Shown: piece after piece, positions 25,419-34,276 of the stretch | Layout: each line of letters opens with the position of its first letter | Position numbering within the stretch: the stretch's first letter is position 1 | Assembly: GCA_048939595.1 (NCBI GenBank) | Contig: JBHLPI010000003.1 | Coordinates: forward strand, 3,877 to 67,876 | Source: Hermodarchaeum sp048939595 | Lineage (GTDB): Archaea > Asgardarchaeota > Hermodarchaeia > Hermodarchaeales > Hermodarchaeaceae | Direction of reading: 5' to 3' | DNA length: 64,000 nt | Position numbers and translations under genes: made by a program | Notes under the pieces: generated by a model | Seen by the model: only the letters and a program-made list of their open reading frames with translations | Databases searched by the model: none | What the model was told of the DNA's origin: nothing

Positions 25419-26165
25419 TTACACCCCTGGTTTGAAATTTCGAAGCTTTCTTACCAAGTCTTCGGTTTCCTTGAGAGGAGAGAGATAGAGAGGGATTTTT
25501 TCAACCTCGGCGATTTTGCATGCCACAGGATCTACTTTTTTGGGTCCATGGAGGATGACAACAGAGGGGCGAACGGCGGGACCTAATCCCATTTGTGATG
25601 TTCGAATAGCAACCATTGGTGAGCGACCTGTAGTGACTCGGGTAAAAATTGCTGCACGATGTGGAGTTGCCCCATACAGTTTCAGCATTTGCTCAGGAGT
25701 TAATTGAAGAATTGCTCGGAGACTATCAATTGTTGTGTATCCAAAGATTTCACGATCGTGAACGACATCTTGAACAATCGTTTTGCACTCGAGGTGATCG
25801 GTAAGTAGTTTTACAGGAATCGCAGCAGAAAACTCTCTTATATCTAAAAGAATATCAGAAGGAATCTCCTGGCCGAGTAACCGGATGAAGGCTTTTACGA
25901 TTTGGCTTCCTCGGCTTTCATCTATCGATATTAGACTTTCAGCGAATTTTCGAATTGTTTCAACTCGAGGGGATTTCCTCCGACCACTTTCATAATCACT
26001 TATCACTGAAGGAGAAATCCCAAGGTGAGCGGCTAATTCATGCTGAGCGACACCAAACTGTTCGCGCCATTTTCGCATGATTCGCCCAGGATTCTCGGCT
26101 AAAGTAATTTCGCCAGCTATACTTCGGAGTAAATTTTCGCGTGCGCCTTGCTCCATTGTATCCAT
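25419..26165 (-). CDS. Archaeal XRE-family transcriptional regulator (COG1709-like)
   Basis: A 248-residue protein with an N-terminal helix-turn-helix (FGVAQHELAAHLGISPSVIS, then DYESGRRKSP, about residues 35-70) and a C-terminal domain with VHDREIFGYTTIDSLRAILQ and KLYGATPHRAAIFTRVTTGR, a layout of the conserved archaeal family COG1709. ATG 26165 is chosen: GGGAGGTAA lies just upstream, while the longer frame to 26399 would run through the divergent gene. The upstream region has repeated GTGGGAGG elements that could serve autoregulation. Target genes unknown. Confidence 0.82.
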   Translation of the reverse strand: MDTMEQGARENLLRSIAGEITLAENPGRIMRKWREQFGVAQHELAAHLGISPSVISDYESGRRKSPRVETIRKFAESLISIDESRGSQIVKAFIRLLGQEIPSDILLDIREFSAAIPVKLLTDHLECKTIVQDVVHDREIFGYTTIDSLRAILQLTPEQMLKLYGATPHRAAIFTRVTTGRSPMVAIRTSQMGLGPAVRPSVVILHGPKKVDPVACKIAEVEKIPLYLSPLKETEDLVRKLRNFKPGV

Positions 26166-26171
26166 AGAATT

Positions 26172-26220
26172 ACCTCCCACCTTAAAGAATCTTTGATGAC
26201 TCCCTCCCACTATAAATAGT
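26172..26220. promoter_or_regulatory. Divergent promoter region with TATA and GTGGGAGG repeats
   Basis: On the minus strand a TATA-like TTTATAG lies near 26211-26217, followed by GTGGGAGG at about 26203-26210 and again at 26172-26179, the second also serving as ribosome binding site. The TATA sequence CTATAAATAG reads nearly the same on both strands, so it may serve both the regulator and the divergent membrane-protein gene at 26260. Repeat-based autoregulation is inference. Confidence 0.4.
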
Positions 26221-26259
26221 TGAAAGTATAAGACGCGAGGCGAAAGGATTAGGTGGCTT

Positions 26260-27051
26260 ATGATGCAACAGACGTTCCCCACTCTGACTGATTTGATCGT
26301 TCTAGCCATTGCGTTCATATGGGTTATTGGTGTTCTGGGTGTGGGAGAAAGCTTACGAAGATGGCGTAAATACCCTCCTGCAATGACACGAAAATTCATT
26401 CATCTTTTTGCGGGATTTTCTGTGTTTACAGTTCCCTTTTACACACATGCGTGGGCGGCTATCATCGTGGCAGTTTCTTTTGTAATTCTTATTTTTCTTG
26501 CATCCCCAAAAAGCCCAATTAAGAGTCTTAAAACCATGTTCGAGGTAATGGCGCGTGAAGAGGATTACCTTTCAGGTCATATTTGGGGACCTTTTCTTTA
26601 TGCAATTTCAATAACGATTCTAGTGGCTATTTTCACACTCATTCCTACATTGACTCCTTTATTCGTCCTTGCTGCAATGGCTCTAACTGCCATGTATCTT
26701 GGAGATGGAATTGCCCCCATAATAGGAATGAAGTTTGGCAAACATAAGTATACGATTGGTAAATCCACTCGAAGTGTTGAGGGATCCATTGCAGTATTTA
26801 TTGCATCATTCTTTGGTGCGTGGGTTTGTTGGATCTTTCTAGACTACTTTGCCACGGGTGGTTTCCCAATTTTTAACATCTTCCAGATACTCAGTTTAAG
26901 CTTCATCTGTGCCTTGTCCGCAACGATAGTTGAAGGTGTTAGTCCCGCTGGTGCCGATAATATTACGGTTCCGCTTCTAACTGCAGTATTTGTCTTTGCT
27001 TGGATTTTGCTGATTTATCCACCAATTATTTCAATCATTTTGTTTTCATAA
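26260..27051 (+). CDS. Dolichol/phytol kinase-like membrane protein (CTP-dependent family)
   Basis: A 263-residue protein with about seven to eight transmembrane helices. It has the signature of the dolichol kinase, phytol kinase and CDP-diglyceride synthetase-like family: TRKFIHLFAGF near residue 45, MYLGDGIAPIIGMKFGKHKY, KSTRSVEGSIAVF and near the C-terminus EGVSPAGADNITVPLL. Such enzymes phosphorylate isoprenoid alcohols, so with uppS 4 kb away a role in polyprenol lipid carrier supply or phospholipid metabolism is plausible. Substrate cannot be told. The 3' end overlaps the convergent HD gene by 17 bases. Confidence 0.82.
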   Translation: MMQQTFPTLTDLIVLAIAFIWVIGVLGVGESLRRWRKYPPAMTRKFIHLFAGFSVFTVPFYTHAWAAIIVAVSFVILIFLASPKSPIKSLKTMFEVMAREEDYLSGHIWGPFLYAISITILVAIFTLIPTLTPLFVLAAMALTAMYLGDGIAPIIGMKFGKHKYTIGKSTRSVEGSIAVFIASFFGAWVCWIFLDYFATGGFPIFNIFQILSLSFICALSATIVEGVSPAGADNITVPLLTAVFVFAWILLIYPPIISIILFS

Positions 27052-27613
27052 TTGTTAAGGCGTGAAAAGCTAATTCCTGTGTGAATTGCCTAGCCCGCTC
27101 CATTGACGATTTATAAGGCTCCGTCGTTCCATATCGTTGAGTTAGTCTCGAAAATCGTTTATTGACTTTATTTAGCCAATCTTGGGGTTGGTTTATTCCT
27201 TCCCAATCGTAAACTCCTAGTTTATCAGCAACGCAAACGATTTTTTCTTCCCATGATTGGGGAATAGAATCACGTTTTGGCAATCCCAATGATTCTGCTT
27301 CAAATTTTGTAAAACCACCTAAAACGTGTCTTTCAACAATCATTCTAATATCATTAGGATATTGATGTTTGAGTAATAACCGTCCTCCAACGTATCCGTG
27401 TGTCACGTCATGGCTTTTGGCTCGACCGATATCATGTAGCAGCCCACCAAGTTCTACAAGGCGCGTATCACATCGGATTTTTGCAGCTATCATAGAAGCA
27501 ATTTGAACAGCCTTAACTCGAGTCGCCTCAGAATGTCTGAGTATCTGAGGGGCAGAAATAACTGTATAAAGCAGCTTCCGGGCATCAGCAAGAGGGGGAA
27601 TAACAGTTGACAT
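27035..27613 (-). CDS. HD-domain phosphohydrolase (HDIG, TIGR00295-like)
   Basis: A 192-residue protein with metal-binding HD signature LVELGGLLHDIGRAKSHDVT, then THGYVGGRLLL, a further His in VERHVLGGF and ADKLGVYDWEG. These residues form the usual H...HD...H/D phosphohydrolase site. Family TIGR00295 is widespread in archaea; the substrate (nucleotide or phosphomonoester) is unknown. ATG start with no clear binding site. Divergent from nurA. Confidence 0.85.
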   Translation of the reverse strand: MSTVIPPLADARKLLYTVISAPQILRHSEATRVKAVQIASMIAAKIRCDTRLVELGGLLHDIGRAKSHDVTHGYVGGRLLLKHQYPNDIRMIVERHVLGGFTKFEAESLGLPKRDSIPQSWEEKIVCVADKLGVYDWEGINQPQDWLNKVNKRFSRLTQRYGTTEPYKSSMERARQFTQELAFHALTIMKTK

Positions 27614-27697
27614 TGGTTGCGTTTATAGAGTGTTACCATGATTTAATTTTAGACACTTACTAGTTAACTTGTGCAAATGTAAAAGGGGCCATCTTCT

Positions 27698-28870
27698 ATG
27701 AAATCGATTAAGGAGCTTTGGGCGCTCGATGAGGCGATTCAGAGGATAGCAGATCAGATTCAGATTATTGAAGAAAAAAGAAATTCTTTTGCATCGATAT
27801 TACGAGAGGAACGTCTGCATTTGAATCTGCATGAGAATATTCCCATAGCTAAAAAGTATCTATTTGATGATCGACTCGCACACGTCATAAAACCGATTGA
27901 TCTTACTGGACTACGCGTAGGGGGAGTTGATGGAGGACTCCTTAAGAAGACTCTCCGAGGGATTGAACTTGTAATTACTCGTGCTTGCGCTACAATTTTT
28001 GAGTTTACACCATCAAATCGTGTCTCAGTGATTTATTTTCCTGAGAAATCCACTTTACCAACCGTCAAAGCAGAATTGAATCCTATCTCTTGGCGAGAAG
28101 CTGATGTAAATGCTTCTCTTGAAAGACTTAGAGCTGAACTTGAACTAGCGATCCGAGTTCAAGACCATCATCCGGTAGAACTCCTTTTGTTAGATGGGTC
28201 ACTAAGGCCACATATCAGTGATCGGCCGTCAAATCAATCGGTGTTTTCAGCAAAGTATGAACGAATTGCAGCACTTTTTGATGAGCTTTATGAAAAAACT
28301 CGTGAAACTGGAACTTTGCTAGCGGGAGTTGTGAAAGATAGTCGAAGCCAACGATTCATTAAGATACTCGGTGAGATTCTCCCACACTTAATAAAACAGC
28401 ATGATGGCCTGAAATCCTTGTTACGGATGGACTACCGATCAATATTACGAACCAGTTATGATACGGATTTATTTTTCCGAATACTTGAGGTTGGTGAGCG
28501 ATCACCAATAATTCGATTAAATGAATTAAATCTCGATGACTCGTCGCTGGTAGATGCTGAGCATGCCCCAAATAACAGGAATCTTGTTTGTATTTATCTG
28601 CGAACTGCACAATTTGATTATCCTCTAAGAATTGAGATTTTTACTGGTTCTTTCGACCCCGCGCGGATTGTTGAAAAAGTAAGCGCAATGCTCTTCCCCA
28701 TGTCCTCTAACAATGAGGGATTTGCTCTTCCTACTGTGTTAATTGACGCGGATTCACAGGCACGGCTAATTGAACACGATCTTGACTTTTTATTTACGCA
28801 ATTAGCAAATCGCATAGGTTATCCTCAGAGCATACTAAAACTCCGCCGGGAAAGGATGCCGTTTCATTAA
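27698..28870 (+). CDS. nurA: NurA 5'-3' nuclease
   Basis: Nuclease that works with HerA (and Mre11-Rad50) in end resection for homologous recombination. The 390-residue protein has an N-terminal helical region, the NurA domain with the metal-binding Asp in GLRVGGVDGGLLKKTLRGIE, ELLLLDGSLRPHISD, GVVKDSRSQRFIKILGE and a C-terminal VLIDADSQARLIEHDLD. ATG with weak SD; a TTTATAG element is at about 27622. It lies 17 bp upstream of herA in the canonical nurA-herA order. mre11 and rad50 are not in the window. Confidence 0.92.
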   Translation: MKSIKELWALDEAIQRIADQIQIIEEKRNSFASILREERLHLNLHENIPIAKKYLFDDRLAHVIKPIDLTGLRVGGVDGGLLKKTLRGIELVITRACATIFEFTPSNRVSVIYFPEKSTLPTVKAELNPISWREADVNASLERLRAELELAIRVQDHHPVELLLLDGSLRPHISDRPSNQSVFSAKYERIAALFDELYEKTRETGTLLAGVVKDSRSQRFIKILGEILPHLIKQHDGLKSLLRMDYRSILRTSYDTDLFFRILEVGERSPIIRLNELNLDDSSLVDAEHAPNNRNLVCIYLRTAQFDYPLRIEIFTGSFDPARIVEKVSAMLFPMSSNNEGFALPTVLIDADSQARLIEHDLDFLFTQLANRIGYPQSILKLRRERMPFH

Positions 28871-28887
28871 GATGAGGTGAAAACCGA

Positions 28888-30420
28888 ATGACCCAAGAAA
28901 CCCTTGGAACTGTTGTCTGCACCGAAGATGGCCCATCGACCGAAAAAATATCCTTTGTTATCGGGAAACGCGATGAACTTGATAATGAAAGCAAGATTCC
29001 CGTTCATGTGGGGCAGTATGTTTCTGTTGAAACTGAAGAGGGAAGGGTAATTGCCCATGTCGAACAGGTTTTCAAGACAAATCGCTATTTCTCACAAGTT
29101 GATGCCGTGCACGAATTCACACGTCAAGGAAAGCCCTTTGGCGCAATCTTTCCTATCGACCGCTGGGAATATGTATTAGCACAAGCTAGACCCTTGGGGA
29201 TTTTTGATAAGGGACGGATTCAACGAATTACCTACCCACCGTCACCAGGAGCACTTGTTTCTTCACCAGACTCGAAACTGCTATCAGAGTTCTTGGGATT
29301 TTCAAAGGATGGGCTTCATTTAGGTAAGTTACTTTTCCATAATGTTCCTGCTACATTTAATTTAACGAAATTATTTCAGAAACACGTTGCGCTCTTGGCT
29401 ATGAGCGGCGCAGGAAAAAGTTATGCTGCTGCTGTTATGCTTGAAGAGCTCTTTTCCAGAAAAGCCAGCCAAGGACGTCCAGCTGTTTTAGTTATTGATG
29501 TTCATGGAGAATATACTGGATTAGCTGACTCTCCGGAGATGAGAGAAAAAGATGCTAAGGATCGATTAGTAGTTATTCGGAGCCCGTTAGTTGAACTCGC
29601 CACACCGACGATGGGCGCGAAGGCCTTTGCGACTTATTCTCCGGATATGGGTACAATCCAAGTTCGAGAATTAACAAGAGTAATTCGAAGCTTGCGTACC
29701 ATTCGAAAAGGACAACCCTATGATTTAGGGGATTTAATCACAGCCCTAGAAAAAGATCCCTCAATTAACACTCGTACAAGAGAAGCACTCCTTGGATGGT
29801 TGGATAACCTGCAAAATCTCAATCTCTTCGGAAAGACTTCAACACCTGAATGGAAGAAGCTAATGAAACCGGGTCATGGAGTTATCCTTGACTTGAGTGA
29901 GACCGTCAGCCTGCAAAAGAAACAGATTATCGTCGATGCTATTCTTCGACATTTATTTGACTTACGACGAGATGAAGAAATTCCGCCTACAATTGTATTT
30001 CTTGAAGAAAGCCATCAATTCTGCCCGGAAGCGCGACGTGCTCTAGCCTTTTCAAAAGGAATTCTCGAAACTATTGCTCGGGAAGGCCGGAAATACAATC
30101 TCTCGTTGTGTGTAATTTCTCAACGCCCTGTTCGACTCTCAACAACGGTTTTGTCACAATGTGGTTCGAACATTTTTCTTCGTATAACCAACCCCTATGA
30201 TCTGGACCATATTAGAGCCACTTCAGAAAAGATTACAAAAGCGACTCTAACATCAATTTCGAGTCTCAGTGTAGGCGAAGCCTTAGTAGTAGGTCAAGCG
30301 ACCCGATACCCTGTCTTTATTCAAGTCCGTGAACGGAAAACGAAAGAGACTGCTTTCGGTGAAGATTTCGAAACAGTGGCTAAGAAATTTGAACAGAAGG
30401 GAAAAGGCAAAGTCAAATAA
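28888..30420 (+). CDS. herA: HerA hexameric DNA translocase
   Basis: FtsK-like ATPase that pumps DNA into NurA during resection. The 510-residue protein has an N-terminal HAS-barrel region (to about 150), Walker A LLAMSGAGKSYAAAVMLEEL (about 168-185), Walker B AVLVIDVHGEYTGL and a second acidic site TIVFLEESHQFCPEA, and the sensor/arginine segment CVISQRPVRLSTTVLSQCGS. Length is normal (about 500). Follows nurA by 17 bp; the tRNA gene starts 3 bp after its stop on the opposite strand. Confidence 0.95.
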   Translation: MTQETLGTVVCTEDGPSTEKISFVIGKRDELDNESKIPVHVGQYVSVETEEGRVIAHVEQVFKTNRYFSQVDAVHEFTRQGKPFGAIFPIDRWEYVLAQARPLGIFDKGRIQRITYPPSPGALVSSPDSKLLSEFLGFSKDGLHLGKLLFHNVPATFNLTKLFQKHVALLAMSGAGKSYAAAVMLEELFSRKASQGRPAVLVIDVHGEYTGLADSPEMREKDAKDRLVVIRSPLVELATPTMGAKAFATYSPDMGTIQVRELTRVIRSLRTIRKGQPYDLGDLITALEKDPSINTRTREALLGWLDNLQNLNLFGKTSTPEWKKLMKPGHGVILDLSETVSLQKKQIIVDAILRHLFDLRRDEEIPPTIVFLEESHQFCPEARRALAFSKGILETIAREGRKYNLSLCVISQRPVRLSTTVLSQCGSNIFLRITNPYDLDHIRATSEKITKATLTSISSLSVGEALVVGQATRYPVFIQVRERKTKETAFGEDFETVAKKFEQKGKGKVK

Positions 30421-30423
30421 GAG

Positions 30424-30569
30424 TGGTGGGCACGGCGGGATTCAAACCCGCGACCTCCGGCTAACCTAGGCTTCGCAAACGAATGTTCGGAGCGACTCCA
30501 TATAAGGCATACACACTCCACGCGTCAAGCGTGGTAGTTCGGCGCTCCATCAGGCTAAGCCACGTGCCC
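30424..30569 (-). tRNA. tRNA with about 69-nt insert in the anticodon arm; identity unresolved
   Basis: Read on the minus strand: acceptor 5' strand GGGCACG (30569-30563) pairs fully with CGTGCCC, discriminator A and encoded CCA (30424-30426). D stem GCTT/GAGC and T arm GCGGG-TTTGAAT-CCCGC with variable loop AGGTC are good. Between base 26 and the variable loop are 86 nt where 17 are expected, so about 69 nt is intron. No single excision that I tried restores a 5-bp anticodon stem with U33. A 17-nt hairpin with loop CTTGACG (30518-30534) and a bulge-helix-bulge-like AACT/GGTT pairing (30536-30539 with 30463-30466) are present. tRNA status is secure, amino acid is not. Confidence 0.85.
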
Positions 30570-30616
30570 TTAAGGAATTTGAGATAATTAACTGTGGCTT
30601 AAATGTGTTGGCACAC

Positions 30617-33595
30617 CTACTCATCTTGCACACGAAATGCAAAAAGAATTCTGTCATCCTCAAATTTGAGTGTGCCTTGACCTTTTCCTTTTATGCTTGG
30701 CAGCTCATCTTTAATTTCGAACGTTGTTGCGCCTACTTTTGAGGCAATTGAATCACTAGTACTTTTGATTGCTCTTTGTAATTCTGTTGACTTAGTCGCT
30801 ACTAGAAGATGAATGCGTTGTGTAACATGCAACCCCTCTTTTTTCCGAGTTGATTGGATTTGTCGAATTAAATCCCTTGCAAGACGCTCTGCTTTGATTT
30901 CCGGAGTTACAGAAATATCAAGATACACTGTGGCAAATGGAAGTTCCTTCTTCAGTAAAGAAGCGCCAGTAACTTTTTTCTGGATTTCAACAGTTTTAAC
31001 ATTAGTTTGGCTTGCAACAACATTATCAAAATGATCTAGCTGAAATTCTTTCTTGGAGGGCACAATAACTAACCGTTGGCATGGCCAACGGAGTTTTATT
31101 CCTGCTTCTTGTCGGGCATACTGAACTGCTTCAACAATTTCAGAAACCCATTCCATTTCTTGACTTAACTGTTCATTTATTAGCTTCTCATCTACAATTG
31201 GCCAAGAAAGCATGTGAACACTTAGAGGGGCATCTGGCTCAACAGAACGAATTAGTGATTGATACATTTTTTCTGTCAGAAATGGTAAAACCGGAGCTAA
31301 CACAGCAAGGAGAGCTCGCAGGACCTGGTAGAGTGTATTAAACGCAGCTGTTTTGGTTTCATCTTGCGAGCTAACCCAAGTTCGTGGGCGTATGAGTTTG
31401 ATATACCATCGACTCAAATCTTGCACAATGAAATCTTCCATGAGTCGGGGGACATATGGCAGCTCATATTTCTCAAGTCGGGTTGTTACTTGCTGAATAA
31501 GCAAATTTAGTTGGGAAAGAATCCATCGATCTTCGTTTTGTAAATCCTTCAGATTCAGTGGGCGGGATATTGGGCTGTAATTTGCTGCTTTCATGAATGT
31601 GGTTGCGAAAACGTAGACATTCCATAGAATCGATAAGCTTCGTCGTGTATCTTCGATATCTTTCCAAAGAAAATGCATATCTTCTCCTGGACCAGTACTT
31701 TTGATGCTGTAAAGACGAAGAGTTTCTGCTCCAACTTTTTCAACAATTTCTTCAGGGAGCGCTCCAATACCCTTCGATTTGGACATGGGTCTCCCTTGTT
31801 CGTCGGTTGTAAACCCATGCATATACACGTTTTTGTAAGGTGGTCGGTTTGCTACTAGCATTGTTGAATTGAAGAGCGTGTTGAACCAATTACTGATTTG
31901 ATCTTTGCCTTCGATCACAAATTCTGCAGTCTCCCAGTTATCAAAGTCTTTCGTACCATAGGTTGCCCAACGCGTCGCCCAAGGCGCAACACCGCTGTCT
32001 AACCATACATCAAGAACATCTCGAACTCTTGACATTGTGCCTTTACATTTCGTACAAGTCCAAGTTAACTCATCGACCCAGGGCCGATGTAGGTTATCCA
32101 GCGTTTTATTGGTCTTTTTCGTTAATTCATCTGCGCTACCAATAACCTCTAAGTTGTCGCATTTATCACAGGCCCAGATAGGTAAGGGTGCACCCCAATA
32201 GCGTTGACGAGAAATACACCAATCCCGTAGATTCTGAACCCAATTGCGAAACCAAGTATGGCCAGCCCAATCAGGAACCCATTGGACAGCCTCGTTCTCT
32301 TTGATGATATCATCGCGAAGATCACTAACACGAAGAAACCACTGGTCCGTCGCAAGGTAGACTAGCGGGCTGTGGCATCGCCAGCAATAGGCATATTCGT
32401 GTTCAATTGTTCCCTGATAAACTAAGAGATTCTTACGTCTTAGATCATCAAGAATAACTTCGTTAGCTTTCTGAATCTTCATACCGGCATATTTTCCACC
32501 TTCATCGGAGAAAGTGCCAGAGAAAGTTACAGGACAAAAAATCGGTATTCCCTCCTTTTCTCCGACTTCGAAGTCTTGGGGGCCGTGCCCGGGAGCCATG
32601 TGAACAAGACCAGTTCCTTGCTCCAATGTTACATATTCATCGCTTAACACAATAGAATGGACTTTCTCTGATTCTTGATGGAATTCAGCCTGTCGAGGGA
32701 TTTCCTCTTCCAACGGATGTTTATAACGGAGTCCCTCAAGCTTTGTACCCTTCAACACTTCGAGAATTTCATAATCCTTGCCCAGTAGTCCCTGAAGAAT
32801 GATATTCGCTAGGCCTTTAGCCAGCAGCCATATTTCCTCATCAACTCGAACACGAACATAGTCGAATTCTGGATTTACCATTACTCCCATATTGGCAGGA
32901 ATAGTCCAAGGTGTTGTTGTCCAGATGACAATATACTCATTTTTTCGACCAACTATGGGGAACTTAACCCAAATCGAATAATCTTCTATGGTGTGGTATT
33001 CATGCTCGCGTTTTGCTAGGGCTGTTTCACAACGAATACAACAGTCAATTGATCGTAGTCCGCGATATAAGAAACCCTGCTCATGAGCTTTTTTCATTAG
33101 AAACCAAGTACCTTCTATGTAGGGATTATCGATTGTACGATAAGGATGATTCCAGTCCATCCAGACACCCAATCGTTTGAATTGCGCGGTCATCCGGTTT
33201 AGATTCGAAAGGGCAAAATCCTGACACCGCTGAATGAATTTATCGACACCGATGGTTGTTTCAATATCTAACTTTGATTTCACACCGAGTTCTTTCTCAA
33301 CATGAACTTCAATTGGTAAACCGTGCATGTCAAATCCGGGTGTATCAACGACCCGAAACCCTTTCATGCGTTTAAATCGTAGAACAAGGTCTTTCATAAT
33401 CTTGTTCCAAGCTGTTCCGAGATGAATTGCACCTGTTGTATATGGTGGACCATCTAGAAACTGGAAAACGGCTTGATCACGAAGCTGATCTGTGAGTTTA
33501 GCATATACCTGATTCTTCTCCCAGAATTGAAGTATTTCCTCTTCAAGAGAGAGCAGATCAAATTTCTTTGGAAGTTCTGTAACTGGCATTGTCAA
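30617..33595 (-). CDS. ileS: Isoleucyl-tRNA synthetase
   Basis: Class Ia synthetase that charges tRNA-Ile. The 992-residue protein has the HIGH-type motif GPPYTTGAIHLGTAWNKI (about 50-67), DTPGFDMHGLPIEVHVEKEL, the CP1 editing domain (about 190-420) including IVIWTTTPWTIPANMGV, the KMSKS-type motif GRPMSKSKGIG, a tRNA-binding domain and a long C-terminal region. The form CKGTMSRVRDVLDVWLDSGV is typical of the archaeal/eukaryotic IleRS. Length is in the usual range. Neighbour is the tRNA gene 47 bp downstream. Confidence 0.97.
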   Translation of the reverse strand: MTMPVTELPKKFDLLSLEEEILQFWEKNQVYAKLTDQLRDQAVFQFLDGPPYTTGAIHLGTAWNKIMKDLVLRFKRMKGFRVVDTPGFDMHGLPIEVHVEKELGVKSKLDIETTIGVDKFIQRCQDFALSNLNRMTAQFKRLGVWMDWNHPYRTIDNPYIEGTWFLMKKAHEQGFLYRGLRSIDCCIRCETALAKREHEYHTIEDYSIWVKFPIVGRKNEYIVIWTTTPWTIPANMGVMVNPEFDYVRVRVDEEIWLLAKGLANIILQGLLGKDYEILEVLKGTKLEGLRYKHPLEEEIPRQAEFHQESEKVHSIVLSDEYVTLEQGTGLVHMAPGHGPQDFEVGEKEGIPIFCPVTFSGTFSDEGGKYAGMKIQKANEVILDDLRRKNLLVYQGTIEHEYAYCWRCHSPLVYLATDQWFLRVSDLRDDIIKENEAVQWVPDWAGHTWFRNWVQNLRDWCISRQRYWGAPLPIWACDKCDNLEVIGSADELTKKTNKTLDNLHRPWVDELTWTCTKCKGTMSRVRDVLDVWLDSGVAPWATRWATYGTKDFDNWETAEFVIEGKDQISNWFNTLFNSTMLVANRPPYKNVYMHGFTTDEQGRPMSKSKGIGALPEEIVEKVGAETLRLYSIKSTGPGEDMHFLWKDIEDTRRSLSILWNVYVFATTFMKAANYSPISRPLNLKDLQNEDRWILSQLNLLIQQVTTRLEKYELPYVPRLMEDFIVQDLSRWYIKLIRPRTWVSSQDETKTAAFNTLYQVLRALLAVLAPVLPFLTEKMYQSLIRSVEPDAPLSVHMLSWPIVDEKLINEQLSQEMEWVSEIVEAVQYARQEAGIKLRWPCQRLVIVPSKKEFQLDHFDNVVASQTNVKTVEIQKKVTGASLLKKELPFATVYLDISVTPEIKAERLARDLIRQIQSTRKKEGLHVTQRIHLLVATKSTELQRAIKSTSDSIASKVGATTFEIKDELPSIKGKGQGTLKFEDDRILFAFRVQDE

Positions 33596-33760
33596 CCTGT
33601 GCTCCGATAAGTTCCTAGCGTACGCCTACCAGCCTTCAGCTGCATAAAAATCATTGGGCGAAATTAATTACCCACCCCTAAAAGCCCATGATGAACGAAA
33701 CCAATATATGCTTACAAACGTAAGTCAGACAAACCGAGCTCTCGCTAGGAGCAAGGTTAA

Positions 33761-34276
33761 ATGAGTATGCAACAACGCCAGTATGTTCTCAAAGTCTGTG
33801 TCGTCGGTGATGGTGCTGTAGGAAAAACCAGCCTTATCATCCGCTATACCGAAGGTCACTTTCGAGAATCTTACATCATGACAGTTGGAACATCTTTCGC
33901 AGTGAAGGAGTTAACTTTTGGTGACACTTTGGTCCGTTTACAACTTTGGGATCTGGCGGGGCAACCACATTTTAGTTCGGTTCGTCCAGTTTTTTATCGT
34001 GGGGCTGCAGGTATTATTTTGGTATATGATGTAACGCGTCGTTCGACATTTGATGCGATTCCGGCATGGTATACTGAGGTTTCACAGGTTACCGGGAATG
34101 TGCCAACTGTGCTGCTGGCGAACAAAGTGGATTTGGTAGACCAAAGCCAAACAACAACAGAGGAAGGTATGGCATACGCTCAACAACTTGGGTGGGGGTA
34201 CTTTGAGACTAGTGCGAAGGAAGGTAAAGGTGTTACCGATGCCTTTCGGCAAATCGCCTGGTCATGTATTAGCTAG
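33761..34276 (+). CDS. Rab/Ras-like small GTPase
   Basis: A 171-residue eukaryote-like GTPase with all five G motifs: GDGAVGKTSL, switch I with TVGTSF, LWDLAGQPHFSSVRPVFYRG, ANKVDLVD and ETSAKEGKGV. Switch II and the FYRGAAGIILVYDVT stretch are Rab-family-like. Such GTPases are a hallmark of Asgard archaea. The C-terminus ends SCIS, with one Cys three from the end, which is not a CaaX box, so prenylation is not evident; the hypervariable tail of Rabs is missing. ATG start with TATA-like AATATATG at 33701. The stop overlaps the convergent nucS stop by 4 bases. Confidence 0.95.
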   Translation: MSMQQRQYVLKVCVVGDGAVGKTSLIIRYTEGHFRESYIMTVGTSFAVKELTFGDTLVRLQLWDLAGQPHFSSVRPVFYRGAAGIILVYDVTRRSTFDAIPAWYTEVSQVTGNVPTVLLANKVDLVDQSQTTTEEGMAYAQQLGWGYFETSAKEGKGVTDAFRQIAWSCIS

